This document shows, piece after piece, positions 24,649 through 37,218 of a stretch of DNA of 64,000 bases; position 1 is the stretch's first letter; each line of letters starts with the position of its first letter. Where the stretch lies: positions 2,552,386 to 2,616,385 of the forward strand of contig NC_033630.1 in NCBI RefSeq assembly GCF_001540865.1, read 5' to 3'. A model generated the notes under the pieces. It was not told the DNA's origin. It did not search any database and saw nothing but the letters and a program-made list of their open reading frames with translations. The position numbers and the translations under genes were made by a program. The DNA comes from Ananas comosus. Lineage: Eukaryota; Streptophyta; Magnoliopsida; Poales; Bromeliaceae.

Positions 24649-27600
24649 TTAATGGAGAATTGCAGGATTGCTGTAGGGACCTTTGAGCCACCCGTTGGCT
24701 ATGGACTGATACGCGGTTTCGGTTAAGTGGATTCCGTCCCAGCTCAGGTAGTCCTGGGGGTCGGGGCAGGCGCTGGCCCCCGACATGCCGCACCGCGCGT
24801 CGTTGTTGTAGTTGTACGAACTCTGACCGCTCGCGCCGCAGCACACCTTTAGGCTATATGTGAGTCCTGTAAATTGTTGGGATCAAGTCACGGTGGTTTA
24901 GTGATCTCAGTTTCAAATTTCCCGCTAAGGATTTAGGGTTGTCATGTTATTGCATATTCTTCCGGGAAATGTGACATTTTCTCATCCTTAATTTACATGT
25001 TCCTTTGTGTGCGTGATTTTGTTTATGTTAACTTTTAACTAATTTCTATTGGATTCATTATTTAGGTAATTACGTGTGGTTTTTTTTTTTTTTTCGTATG
25101 TGTATTTGAGATGGAAAAGGGTTTTGGCGCCTAATACTTTTTTAAGTTTTAAAAAATTGTAAGCATTTGCAAACAAGACCCTAAAGTTTTTATTTTTATT
25201 TCTTTCCCAGAATATATAAAAGTAGAAAAAATAAAGTTTTTTTTGTAAATGTGGCTTAAGTGGAAGAAGTCACTTTTACAAAAGTGACACTTTGTAAAAG
25301 TACTTTTCAATTCGATTATTTGATTGGTTATAAAATGAAATATGAAAAATTATAATTATATAATTTTGATTCTTTAATTATATATAAACAAACGACTTAC
25401 ACTGGTAATTTAAATTAAAATTTAAAATTAAATTTATATTTAGAATTTAAATTTAAGTTTTAAATTTTAATTAAAACTTAAATTTGTGTTGAATTTATAA
25501 TTAAAATTTAAGACATAAATTAAATTTACAATTTGAATTCATAATTTGAATTTATAATTTGAATCCTGTTTTAATTTACTCATTCATCTTAAATTCTGAA
25601 TTCAAATATGAATTCACAATTAAATTTAAATTAAAATTTAAGTTTAAATCACAATTCAAACTAAATATTTGAATTCATAATTCAAATTCAAAGTTCAAAC
25701 TGAAACTCATTATTGAAATTAAATCTAAATAGAGAGCTTAAATTTGAATTTAAATTTCAACTTTAAATTTTAAATTTTAAATTTTAAATTTCAGTTTCAA
25801 TCAATAATTTGAATTTATAGTTGAACAATTTAAATTCAAAGTTTCAAATTGAAGTTCTTAGCTAAAAATACTGATTAAAATTAAAATTAAAATTTAAATA
25901 CTATAATTCAAATTTAAGTAAAAATTTAAATTTAAATATAAATTCACATATTTGAATTTAAAATTTTTATGCTTAATTTGAATTTAAAGATAAAATTCAG
26001 AATGTAAAACTAAATTCATATTTTTAATTCAAATTTAAAATAAAATTCAACTTTAAAAGTAAAATTCAAATATTAAAGTTGAAACCAAATATAACTTCTT
26101 AGCTAAGTTCTCTATTTTCGTTGAATTCAAAATTTTTTTAGCCGAAGTCAAAAAAAGTGAGCCTTAGTTATAAGTTATAATTCATTTTATCAACTCACTT
26201 TTGTAAAATGACTTTCGTATTCACTTACGTAAACCAAACAATCAATAAGATGTCATTTTCTAAAAATATTATTTTTGGTGCTCCACTTTCGGCCAATCAA
26301 ATATATTCTTAAACAACGTATATATAACTATCGCACTTTTTACTCATCCAACCAAATAAAATATATACTAGTGCTATTGTCGTATTTTTAATTGTATATA
26401 TCTTTATTTACAACGTATTTAAATTCTTAGTTAGGCTTCATATTAATGTTTGTAAGATGACAAGTGGATCTTAGGTAGGCTTCACACATCATCTTTCTAC
26501 CTAACTAGTACATAAGAAAAAGTTAAATTACCGTAGTGTCCCTATTTTGGAATGTGACACCTACAACATAACCATTTTGTCCGCTTAAAAGCAAATTTTA
26601 ATAACGTTTTACAAATAAATCCTCCAATATTTTACGCATTATATGTACACGAAATATATAAAAATTTATAAAATATGGTGTACATAGTTATCATAACAGT
26701 TAGATATTTACACATTTATATAACAACACGTAAATTAAACAAAGCAAAATTTTACTTTCACGTGATTCACATTATTTATACATATATTAAATTCAAAATC
26801 TGTATGAATATTTTTGTAAACAAAGCGTTGGTCGTCCACTTGTACTTAGTACATAATTGTGTACTTTACTCTCTTAATCATCCCACTTAAATCTCTCATT
26901 TTTTGAGGTGTAGTTCCACTTCTACATTACTTTTCTATTTTCATATGCCAAATGTGCGAAGTGCATGTATTTTTATTCCTCTTTGGATAAGTTAAAATTA
27001 AAGAATCAGTATATTCTAGAGAGGATATTATTGTACTTCAAATTCCCACATCATATCTTTTCCTCCCTAATCAAGAAACAATTATGTGCAAACAAACAAA
27101 TTAAATAAAAACCAAGCAACTTTTACTGGTTGATGTGAAGAATCTTCTAATGCAGAGAATCATCCAAATTGATGTAGATAAATAATAATAAAATAATAAC
27201 ATATGCTATCTTTTCCTCCATAATGGAGGTAGGAGTATAAGTGGAGGTCAATTACTTAAGATCTAGGGCATTCTACATTCTAGTGTGAGAAAGGGACTAA
27301 TAAATTACCCAATTATAATTAATGTTTTGCCTTGTTGTAGACCACAAAAAGCAAAGAAAAAAAGTAAAAAAAATACACTGAGAATAGGCCATTTTAAAAT
27401 AGACCCCTCCACTTTATTTTGTTTATTGAATATATATAAATATAAGCAGTGGTTAATATTTAAGCCCTAGGGTAATCTACAATCTAATGAGAGAAAGGGA
27501 CTCATAGATTGTCTAATTATAATGTTTTGCCTTGTTGTAGTCTTGTAAACGACAAAAAGGGGAGGGGAGAAAAAGAAAGGTAAAGTAAAAAATATTGAGA

Positions 27601-30600
27601 CCAAGATCAGCTGTGTACGCCATTTGAAATGGAGCACTAGGCTTTTATTTTTGTTATTCATAATTTTTTAACTTCTATTTATTTAATTATAATTATGATA
27701 GGATTTATTCGAATTAGTTGCTAATTGTTTCATTTTTTTTTACTAAAAAGTAATTAAAACTGATGAAATCACTGATAGATTTAGTAAAATTTATAGTATA
27801 ATTGACTAAAATTACTTAATTCAAAGAATCAAAAGTTCAAAAGTGCCTTAGTAAAGTTGAGGGGGGTTTTCCATACTTTTTTACCCCAAAAAATTATAAA
27901 GAAATGTATCAATTTCTTACTTTCTACCTGGTAGCTAGGGCACACCAATTTATTGTTCAGAGAAATATGCCACCTCAACCTAACAAATACATTGATTGAT
28001 GTAATTCATTTAATAAGAGGGGGGCATATTTGTCAAAGCATGGGAATAATCTCCAAAAACATCAATTAATGGATGTGTGATTAGGACATGAATTTGACAT
28101 ATTTATTTAGTAGGTATTAGATTAAAGCTTCTTTATATAATAAGAGTCTCCAAAGTTCCTAAATGAGTTTCTTTTTATCTTTTTTATACAGTAAGAGTTT
28201 TGTGCAGATTATTCGTGATTATTTTCTCCTTTTCTTTTTATTTTTTTAGTAGAATGATCTATCCCTGTGTTGGTACGTGCATGAATCTATGAATGCCTTT
28301 AAAGAGGACCACTTTTAATGCTACAGTTGAGAAATTGATGCAATTTATTATTATTTTTTTGTTTTGGGCATTAAATTGAAATAGGTAATATTTATTTTGG
28401 CATGGACAAAAAATTAGGGGACCCTAACTATTTAATGCCCGTTAATTTAGCTAGACCAGCGTTTGTGTTAGATCTTGGGCACAAATTAATCATAGCTCAC
28501 CTAACCCATGTGGTGTAAGGCCCATTCATACTCCTATTAAATTCAAAAACAAGTTAACACACTAGCATCCAATATATGAACCGTGGTTTGTAGAAATTCG
28601 GTCGTTTTTTATTTAAATTAGACACCTAATTAATCAATAAATTAACCTTGTATATATATTTCTTATTCTCCATGTTGTCATGTTGATGATGTGATTTTTT
28701 AATTAACCTATGCATTTTGTGGCTCCAATTATTCACCTAGTCATCAATATATATCAAAATATTATACCATAATAAATATATTATATCCTTTGATAATTCC
28801 CTAGTGATATGGACGTATCATGGTCCCCTATTATCCATTTCTTGACCCACTTGGTTAGTACAAAGCATCCAATTTGCTAACTACTCCTTAGACTAGCCCT
28901 ACAAATCATTGCTCGCACTTGGTGCATCCATGTATATGATGCACCACACTCAATATGTTGTGAACACTATAAAATTATATTTAATACAATTTGATATAAT
29001 TTTCAATATCTAAAGAGTTTGTATATAAAAGGCTGAATTACACTTTTAGTCCTCAAATTATAAAGTAGATGGCACTTTGATCCACAAACTATAATTTGTT
29101 ATAATTTCTAGCTCGTATTTTTTGAATCATTATAATTAAGTTTCACAGTCCAATTTAGTTTATTGATTGTTGATTCTTTATTAATATGATAACGAAGTGA
29201 CATGTTAATTAGAATTACTTTAAAAATTAACCCCAACACTACCATATCATTATTCATTTAACTTAATTAGCACGTAGTACCGGATTATAATAATTCAAAA
29301 AAATTGAGACAAAAATTATAATAAATTAAAATTTAAAAATCTAAGTTTCACCCACCTCAAAGTTTTGAGGATTAAAGGTGTAATTTAGCCAACATAAAAA
29401 AAGATTCTAATAGTTGAATTAATGACCGTTACTTAAACTTTAATATTTGTGCACGTATTATGGTGCGCCCTGCATCGGGTGCATGCAATAATTTTTCCTA
29501 GTTCTTTCGGACCCAAGTCCGCGTCCACGTCACCACGTCTTGCCACGTCACGAGGCGGCTGCGCCCCGACAAACGCAATTCCGTCACGGAATAATCTTTT
29601 CCCGAATTTTATATAGAAAAGAAATATATAAAATAAGTTATCCACACAATAATAATATATATAATATAATAAGTTAAAAAAGCAGGAACAAATCAATTAG
29701 ATTCTATATATAAAAAAAAGTAAAACTTACCGAAGCTTTGAGGGCTCTGCACCATTTGATACACCTGATCGTAATAATCTCCGTACATAATCCTCGTTGA
29801 AGAGTATTTGCTTTGAAGCTTTGATAGTGCTTGTTTGAGCAGTTTATTATGATAGGAGGATAAATCATTGAACTTTTTTAAGCAACCAATTTGATCGTAA
29901 TCGCCTTGGTTAGAGCTTTGAAAAATTGTTAAGTAGATAGGAAAACACCCTATGGGTAGAACCCCGGGCACGACGATATCCACCGCACCTAATCCGATCA
30001 ATTTCTGTAACAAAAAAGAACACAAAACTTAGAGCTTAATTCTACAGAAGTGTTGTATCAATAGAACTTTTTGTACATAATTGTTTATTGCGTAATGCTA
30101 CTAATTGTTAAGCAGACACTATGCTCGATCAGATTAACATTTACGTACCTCTACACCGTTGTATATATACTGGACTACTTGAGGTGTGTAGGTGCTCGTC
30201 TTGTCGGGGCTCCAGCCGGCAAACAAGGCGGCGTTATAATCGTTTCCGCCGAGTTCTCCGACTACGAACAAGGATTTACTCAAATAGTCCTGGCAGTCTA
30301 CATCAGAATAGGCCTCAATAATTTTGGAAAAGTTGGAAAATAAAACCATCAGCAAAGAAATTTTCTAATCTTTGTCATATGTTGTATTTGTAAACTAATA
30401 TTTAATTTCACATGTACTTGCGAATCTTGTTTTATTACTTCTCAGTGAAACATTTTTCCAAGGGTACGGACTAGTACTCAACTAAGGGGTATTTTCGTAG
30501 ATAATCTACTTCTGAGGGGTTTATATTTGCAAATAAATTATTTCCCATTTGAAATATTTTGACCCCATAGCATTTAATATGCAATAATATGCAAATAACT

Positions 30601-31462
30601 GATTTTGTAGGGATATATATGTCAAAGGCAACTTGTTCTTGCAAACAAGTGGCCAATAGACGTTTTTTTTTGTCCCCTGTTTTTTTTTGAAAAATAGATT
30701 CAAACCCGAGACTTAATTCGTTATTACGTACGTACCCTAATTTTTGTACGAACCAAGAACATCTACTAAAAGCTAAACTCCTTTAAAAAAGAATGATGCA
30801 TCATGTTGTGATCACACACACCTTAACACTCAAAAACAAAAAGAAAGGAAAAGGAAATTAAAGGAAAAGGGAAAACAAAAACCAACACACCTTGTGAGCT
30901 GGTGCAAAAAGTGGGCATTAGTTGCTGGAACCACTGAATCTGCGTGTCGAAGGGTCCATTATTCCATATCTTGCTTCCGAGCCCGATCGACTGGAGGAAC
31001 GAAGAATCCGACGCGGTGGCGCCGATAATCGCCATGTTCGCGCCCTTACCGAAGTCTGATCCGCTCGCCTTCGACGGCGGCAGCAGCGGCAGACTGAACG
31101 CCTCCGCTGCGTGATAGAAAAATGAAAGATACATATAATTAAGAAACTGCTTAGCATATAAACCTAATGATACGCATGTGTATGTTTGTGTGTGTATATA
31201 TATAAATATATATGTATATGTATATACCGAGAAAATCTATGACGAGGCGACCGTTGGAGCTGCGACACGTCGGCTTGCCGAAGAAGGTCTCGCCGTAAGG
31301 CGGCTGCGCCATGGTGATCGACGACGGGTTCCCGTTGACGCACAGGTTGCCCGTGTCGGACATCGAGTCCCCGAAGCTAAAGATCGCATTGTAACTCTGC
31401 GAGTAGGCGAATTCGAAGTAGTACCAAAATAGAAAAAGTACGAGTATTATTGGGATCTTCAT
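24649..31462 (-). CDS. GDSL esterase/lipase copy B
   Basis: Minus-strand exons: 31462-31228, 31106-30891, 30297-30149, 30004-29731 and 24866-24649, giving 363 residues. Exon lengths 216, 149 and 274 equal those of copy C exactly. A signal peptide (about residues 1-21) precedes FSFGDSMSDTGN (Ser33). The oxyanion Asn169 is in GELGGND, and Asp335/His338 are in SWDGIHLTE. Predicted role: secreted or vacuolar serine esterase of the plant GDSL family; the substrate cannot be read from sequence. Odd points: intron 4 is 4.9 kb and filled with AT-rich repeats, so the last exon is easily missed. The block that reads PTGRCSDGR in copies A and C is PTCRSSNGR here. No frame break is visible, so the gene may be functional. 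Confidence 0.9.
25243..26250. repeat. AT-rich degenerate repeat block in GDSL-B intron 4, possible MITE
   Basis: About 800 bp built almost wholly of permuted AAATTTAAATTC-like words. It is flanked by segments that are roughly inverted copies (CACTTTTACAAAAGTGAC on the left, ACTCACTTTTGTAAAATGAC on the right). That layout suggests an old inverted-repeat element with a low-complexity core. Confidence 0.4.
27258..27665. repeat. Tandem duplication of a ~205-bp unit in GDSL-B intron 4
   Basis: Two diverged direct copies (about 27258-27460 and 27465-27665) share GAGAAAGGGACT, ATAATGTTTTGCCTTGTTG (with small indels) and a GCCATTT...TTTTATTTTG end. Confidence 0.7.
29022..29399. mobile_element. Inverted-repeat MITE in GDSL-B intron 4
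   Basis: The 360-bp body (29031-29390) has ends GGCTGAATTACACTTTTAG and, on the complement, GGCTAAATTACACCTTTAA. Flanks TATATAAAA and AACATAAAA agree at 7 of 9 positions and may be a decayed Mutator-size target duplication. Confidence 0.65.
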
Positions 31463-31550
31463 GTTCGCGATATATTGTAGCTAAATAATTGCTAAACTAC
31501 GTTGTTAATGAGATGAAGAGCGATCGAGGGAAGAGGCGAAGGGTGTGTGG

Positions 31551-31559
31551 ATAAATATA
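31551..31559 (-). promoter_or_regulatory. TATA box of GDSL copy B
   Basis: On the minus strand CTATATTTATCC lies about 90 bp ahead of the ATG at 31462. Confidence 0.45.
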
Positions 31560-31562
31560 GGG

Positions 31563-33268
31563 GTACAAATCGGTTGGCAAGTCCTTTTTGTGATATGTGA
31601 TTACTCCTCTCTTTTGTCACCTTCATCTTTATAGACCACTCCTTTAGTTAATCAATTTTTTTTTTCATTTTTATCGTTTTCGTTTCTCCTAATTAATTAT
31701 TAATAATTACTATGGTGGAGTTTATGACCTGGGTGGGATACAAACCGTTGTATCCGTGAATTGATTAGTGGTTTTTGGCTAAGGATTGGGTGTTTGTAAC
31801 CACATGGGAAACAGCTCTGAAAACGCGTGAGTGGATCTAACAGGGTCACGTTGCGCCTTCTTGGAAATAATGTTTATATTTATTTATAAAATGAAAAGAA
31901 GAGAAAGCAATGTTGAAGCTGCTGAGAGAAAGAGAAAGACGCTTGTGTCAAAAGAAGAGTCAAAGTGGATTTGTTGTTTAAATTGGGTTCTTTGTCCACG
32001 AGTACCTAGTTTTCTAAACAACTTGTACACTACAATACTGTTTTATAAAATAATATCTAGTACTGTAGCTAAAGATGGGCAAAAAAAAAAAAAAAAAAAA
32101 AATTCTATATTCAAAGAGGATTGCGAGATCTACAACTTGCAATAAATTATACTCTTACAATTATTTCATTCCGAGCCCACTTTTTTCCTACAAGCCTTAC
32201 CACTTTCTTTTTTTTATGTATATTAAAAACTAAAAAGCAATGCTACAACATGTCCATCCAAGGACTAAACCTTAATTTTATACTTTATCTTTTCACTCTT
32301 CGTTATTTCAACACTGAAATTCAAAGAGGGTTGTTTAAACCGTAGGTGGCAAAATATCAATCCTTGTAGACTGAACATTTTCCATATTCAAACATATATA
32401 TTCTTTAATTAGTATACTGTTGCAGAGTGAGAAGCATTAAATTGAATCTTCCATCTTTAAATCTTGAATCTCAACTTATTTAGCTTTCTACTATAGCAAA
32501 ATATCAAAATTTCTCCTCTTTGCAAGATACTCCATCAACACCGTAGCTAAAAGTAGAAGTATGGTCGAACAGACTCTTTTCTGCGATCATGACTTAAAAC
32601 ATTTAGTTAGTATCTTTTTGTTTGGAAGGAAGACAGCGACCGGCACATTTTATGTCCGATGTGGCACGGCGATTCTTGCTGATCAGGAGTATGCATGAGA
32701 GTTGGGCTCGAGCTATGTGTGAGATTAGATTGATGCCTGTGTACATAGTGGCTTACGGGCTTTACACACACAAGACATGCGCACACACAAAAGTAAAAAA
32801 AGAAGAAGAACAAGAAGAAAAAGAAGAAGAATCACTTTAGCTTGATTGAGTAATTAACGTGACTCATCTAACAAGGATGTAACACGTGAACCAACCATGG
32901 TCAAGGCGCTCTATTCGCTGGTCATCAATTTGCAACTCCAGCTACATACATGTACGTACGTGGCTGCTATTGTGCTAACCACTTTAGACAACTTTAGTCT
33001 AAAGTTTTATATATATCCTCTGCATACATAGATTCCAAAAAATGTTTAATAAATTTAATTAGTTGGGAGGTCGACTTCAGTTGTGCGTAATTTATCTAGA
33101 AAGCCAAAGAAAATGACTTTCTTTTTTGTTTAAAAATTACAAATTGGACATGCAGGAAAATTCTAGTATCTATTCAATCAATCACTTCTTAAAAAAACTA
33201 CTTTTGGCAAAAAAAAAAAAAAAAAAAAAAAAAAAACTAATTGTAAATCCATTTACCAAAATAAAGAA
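31563..33268. other. Intergenic, repeat-rich, no supported gene
   Basis: Contains A-runs at 32080-32100 and 33210-33236 and an (AAG)-rich stretch near 32797-32832 at the end of a GC-richer patch that could be an old retroelement. Open frames here have no recognisable domain. Confidence 0.4.
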
Positions 33269-33655
33269 GACTAAATTACGCTTTTGGTCCTCAAACTATA
33301 AGGCACCTCCTGGCACTTAATTTGATTCTCAAACTTTAATTTGTAATAATTTCCGGCTCAAAAGTAGTAAAATATTATTTTAATCAAGTCCTATAATTCA
33401 ATTTAGTTAACTAAATTCTAATATATTAGTAATATAGAAGTGACATCATAGTATTATGATTGATAACCGAGTAATAATTAAGATGCAACACTACTTAATT
33501 ACTCATCAGCAATATATCAATATTCAGTCAAGTAAATTAAGTTGCAAGATTTGATGACCACAATTTAAACAGTTTAAGTCAAAAATTACTATAAATTAAA
33601 TTAAGTTTGATGGCCAAAGTGTTACTCGCCTTGTATATAGTTCAGGGACCAAAAG
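33269..33655. mobile_element. Second copy of the GGCTAAATTACAC-type MITE
   Basis: The left end reads GACTAAATTACGCTTTTGG and the complement of the right part reads CTTTTGGTCCCTGAACTAT. It is related to the element at 29031-29390, but its right outer end is missing. Confidence 0.6.
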
Positions 33656-35016
33656 AGAAAAAAAAGAAGAAGAGAATCTTCATCCAAGTGCATTTTATAA
33701 AGAATGTGTGGTCATTATCATTAGGCAGTAGCGCCAAAGAGCATATTCCAAATAATAGTGATTAACTTAAAAGTCAAAACCCATTTACATGGCAATAGAA
33801 ACCCCTATCGTCGGCTTGCATCTTAATGTCAGTTGCTAGTTCACATCACGAACAACCTCTCGCTTGAATCAACTTCGCATGATTTATACTCGTGGGCTCG
33901 ATCACTTCCGTGCTCTGTGAGACAAATGTCGTTTAGCTCTGGTCCACTTTGTTATGAAAAATAATTAATGCAAGAATTTGTTCGATGCTGCTGTAGAATG
34001 TAGCGATGTTTGATGTAATTATATAGTTATAATATATTAGCAAAAACAGTACTGTATATGTTGAACGTATCATTAGTAGTTTTTTTTTTCCCTTAAAGAG
34101 TATCGTATTGTTTAAGGAGTTTAGAAGTCCTATTAGGGAAAGTACTTAATTTGTATCTATAAAACATTATAAAGGCTTGTTTAATTTTGCTATAGGGTGC
34201 AGTGTGTCGTCTGATGAAATTCTTTTGAGTATAGTTCTCTTAGGAGAAATGCTATATTAAATACGAAGGTTGGTTCGGCTTGCTATAGGATGTAACAATT
34301 AATGTTTGATGATGTGCTGTCTAAATCAATTTGTTGTATTATTTTTGTTATGGGACTAAATATAGTACTATTGGAACAACCACTATATTAAAAGGCTATA
34401 CGTACAACAGTTTCGCTTTGCAGCAGAATCAAAATCACTAAATTGAAGCTTTTTTTGTTTTGAGGTCCGTAATCCCATTTCTTCTATCCACTACAATAGA
34501 AGCTTTAGATTTTTTTTTTTTTCTATTTTCTTAAAACTCTATTACAACCCACTACTAACTGCTCGATCTTCAAAGCAAAAGCAAAAGCGGGCGAAACAAG
34601 CAAATAAGAACCATGTGTTGCATTTTCATGGTGTTCAAAAAGGATGGCTAAGTTTGATCCTAATTAACTTGCGTGAACTTTCCAACTATCCAATGAGAAA
34701 TCACTTAATTTGGCCCCTATACTTAATTTGTGGGGCTCATGTTGGTTAGCTTGATAAGCAATCTAAATTAATAAGGAGAAATTGTTGCTTAGTTCACTTG
34801 GAATTTTCCAAGTGGTTGGATGCTCTCTTGTTAGGTGGCCAAATAAGCTTTATATACTCTTGTCCAGCTATAAGTTCATTAATTCTTTTTCCCTTTCCTG
34901 GCTTTTCATTTTTCTCTATTTTTTAGGTGATCTAACTAGATAGCATTACATGGAAAAAGCTAATGGTAGTTTACCCCAAAAAGGTTACAATTTAATTGTG
35001 TTTAACAATTCTTAAA
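33656..35016. other. Intergenic, nothing recognised
   Basis: AT-rich DNA with T-runs near 34080 and 34510. I see no gene, RNA gene or clear repeat structure. Confidence 0.4.
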
Positions 35017-35184
35017 GGACTGACTATCCCTAGAGCAAGTGGCAAAGGGCTCGGTGGTTGATATCTGATACCCAAGTTCGAATCCTAGTTGATTCATATT
35101 TTCAGCTAAGTTTATTTTTAAATGAAATAAAAACGAAACTGATAGTGTGCTACCTCTCTCTCTTTCTCTCTCTCTCAAAAAAAA
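35017..35184 (+). mobile_element. tRNA-derived SINE, plus-strand copy
   Basis: A box TGGCAAAGGGC at 35040-35050 and B box GTTCGAATCC at 35076-35085, spaced as in tRNA promoters. The body then matches the SINE at 18332-18507 and ends GATAGTGTGCTACC, (CT)n and eight A. I could not identify the target duplication, so the left edge is approximate. Confidence 0.8.
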
Positions 35185-36337
35185 GTAAAATATTATTATA
35201 TATAAAAACTATTTATAGAAAGCATGATGCATGCATATGGAAATTAATGTTATCCTCCACTTGTTTTGCTACATATAATTCAATAATATTATTATGTACC
35301 TCTTTCATAACAACATGTGTATATGAAATTGTTTATTTTTGCGCTGTATATATCCACCTTAATTTTCATGCGTGGAATTCATTTCGTTCCCTATTTTGAT
35401 TGTGACAATTATCCTCCTTAGATGTTATTGAGGATAAAAGATGGGACAAAGGGAGACGTGTTGGAAAAGAAGTTAAATAATTAGGCACCTAAGGAGAAAA
35501 AAAAACGACAAATTAGTTAGGCACTACTAGCTAGCACCACCAAACTCATACGTGACTAAGACTTTGATCTTAAAATGATTCAAAAAATTCAGAAATAATA
35601 TTTGAGAGCTTTTCTTAAATCATGTTTCCAAATGGTGCTGAAAATTGCTGCCCAACTAGCAACGAATATTATTCAACCAATTTTGGCCTCTCTAGTGATG
35701 GTTTCGACCGCCATTTAGAAGCAAAAAAAGATAATTTATTCATTTTTAAGAAATAAACAATATAAAATAATTAAGTTTTGAACTAAAGCCCTGAATATGT
35801 ATTGCTATCAAATTCTTAACCAATTATGCTTAGATATGGCCTGTGAGGTTACAACAATGCGTTATACCTATCAATTAGTTGCATTATTGGTGGATGAAAA
35901 ATTAACTATAGTATGAAGGCGATCTCTTAATTTCTTCTAGCTCAAGTTTTTTTTGAGAGCTACTTCTTTCACAAGTTTTCTTCTATGATTAATGTGAATT
36001 GACCTTCACAACAAGCATTGTAATCCATTTTGGATTTGTGATTGCTACAATATATACAGCGTGAATGGTGATTGATAGTGCTTAATTTTCTATAGAATTT
36101 CTATATATGAAGGAAAATTTTTCTTTTCCTATGTATATTGTCCCTGATATGTTCTGCGCTCTTACAATTCAACTTTTTTTTTTCTCTTACCATGTCGTGT
36201 TCTAAGATTAATTCGTACAAAGTAAAATCTACAAATAGAAAAGAATAAGTTCGAGAAAGTAAGTCTGATAGAAAGATTTCAGAGTGTGAAAAATAAAACA
36301 TTCCAGTTATTAGAAATTCATATATAGTTAGAATTTG
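35185..36337. other. Intergenic, nothing recognised
   Basis: AT-rich DNA without coding character. Confidence 0.4.
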
Positions 36338-37218
36338 TAATATTATTCTTTTTTTTTTCTTTTTTTTTTTTTTNTTTTTTTTTTTTGAGAAAAGGTAGCA
36401 TGCTACCCGCTTCATTCATTCGGGAGGTGAATTAAGCTTTTTTTCTTTTTTTTTTTTGAGAAAAGGTAGCATGCTACCCGCTTCATTCATTCGGGAGGTG
36501 AATTAAGCTACATGGGTGAGGCAACAAGGCCTCTAGGCAAACGGAGACAAAAAGGAAAAGACAGGGAAATAGGTGTTGTGAGTAAAGTACAGCCGATGCC
36601 TCTATACGGTCTACGAATTCTAACTACAGATCTACCGATCTACAGATCAGTACTACTCCACTGAGCTAACAGGTGTTTGATCTTATGAGTACCACGGATC
36701 GGATCTGCCTGGGCCTTCGCAAAAATGACACCATTCCTAGTCTCCCAAATCACCCACCAACAAGCTATGATACCGGTTAGGTCGTTATCCGAGCCCCTCC
36801 GCCCTTTCCATAAATCCCACATCCGGTGTACGTCAGCTCCCAAATCTTCTGGATGGACTTTTTCCAGTGACATAACCAAGAGGAATCTGAAGAACGCGCA
36901 TTGTGTAAAGAGATGATCAAACGTTTCTGGCTCCGATCCGCAAAGCACACAGCTCGTATTCCCGGTCCATCCTCTTTTTAACAGGTTGTCAATGGTGGGT
37001 ATCTTTTTCTTGAGCATGAGCCAACAGAAGACCTTCACTTTAAGGGGGATACGGAGTCTCCAGATGTCATAAGTCCTGTTATCCCTTGTTCCGCCGTTGC
37101 TTAACATAGTATAGGTCGATTTCACAGTAAAATGGCCGTCAGATGTCCACCGCCAATACACGCTGTCCATTCCTTGTCCGGTTCTGGAGGTGGAGATCCT
37201 TTCCTTAATATTATCCTT
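36338..37218 (-). mobile_element. 5'-truncated LINE with 13-bp target duplication and doubled 3' end
   Basis: The insertion (36351-37205, minus strand) carries the C-terminal part of a plant LINE ORF2: the reverse-transcriptase zinc-binding region (IWRLRIPLKVKVFCWLML, then CVLCGSEPETFDHLFTQC) and a following WWVIWETRNGVIF motif, residues read from 37170 down to 36640. Flanks TAATATTATTCTT (36338-36350) and TAATATTATCCTT (37206-37218) are a target duplication with one mismatch. The last 52 bp of the element occur twice (36458-36509 and 36387-36438), each followed by a poly(A) run on the minus strand. An ambiguous base lies at 36374 in the outer run. Confidence 0.88.

Noticed and set aside
24611..24866. 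A free-standing GDSL fragment or fourth lipase gene.
   Set aside because: Phase, acceptor and sequence fit it exactly as exon 5 of copy B, so no separate gene is needed.
35040..35085. A tRNA gene, because of adjacent pol III A and B boxes.
   Set aside because: There is no cloverleaf, and the segment continues into a shared body and poly(A) tail; it is the head of a SINE.
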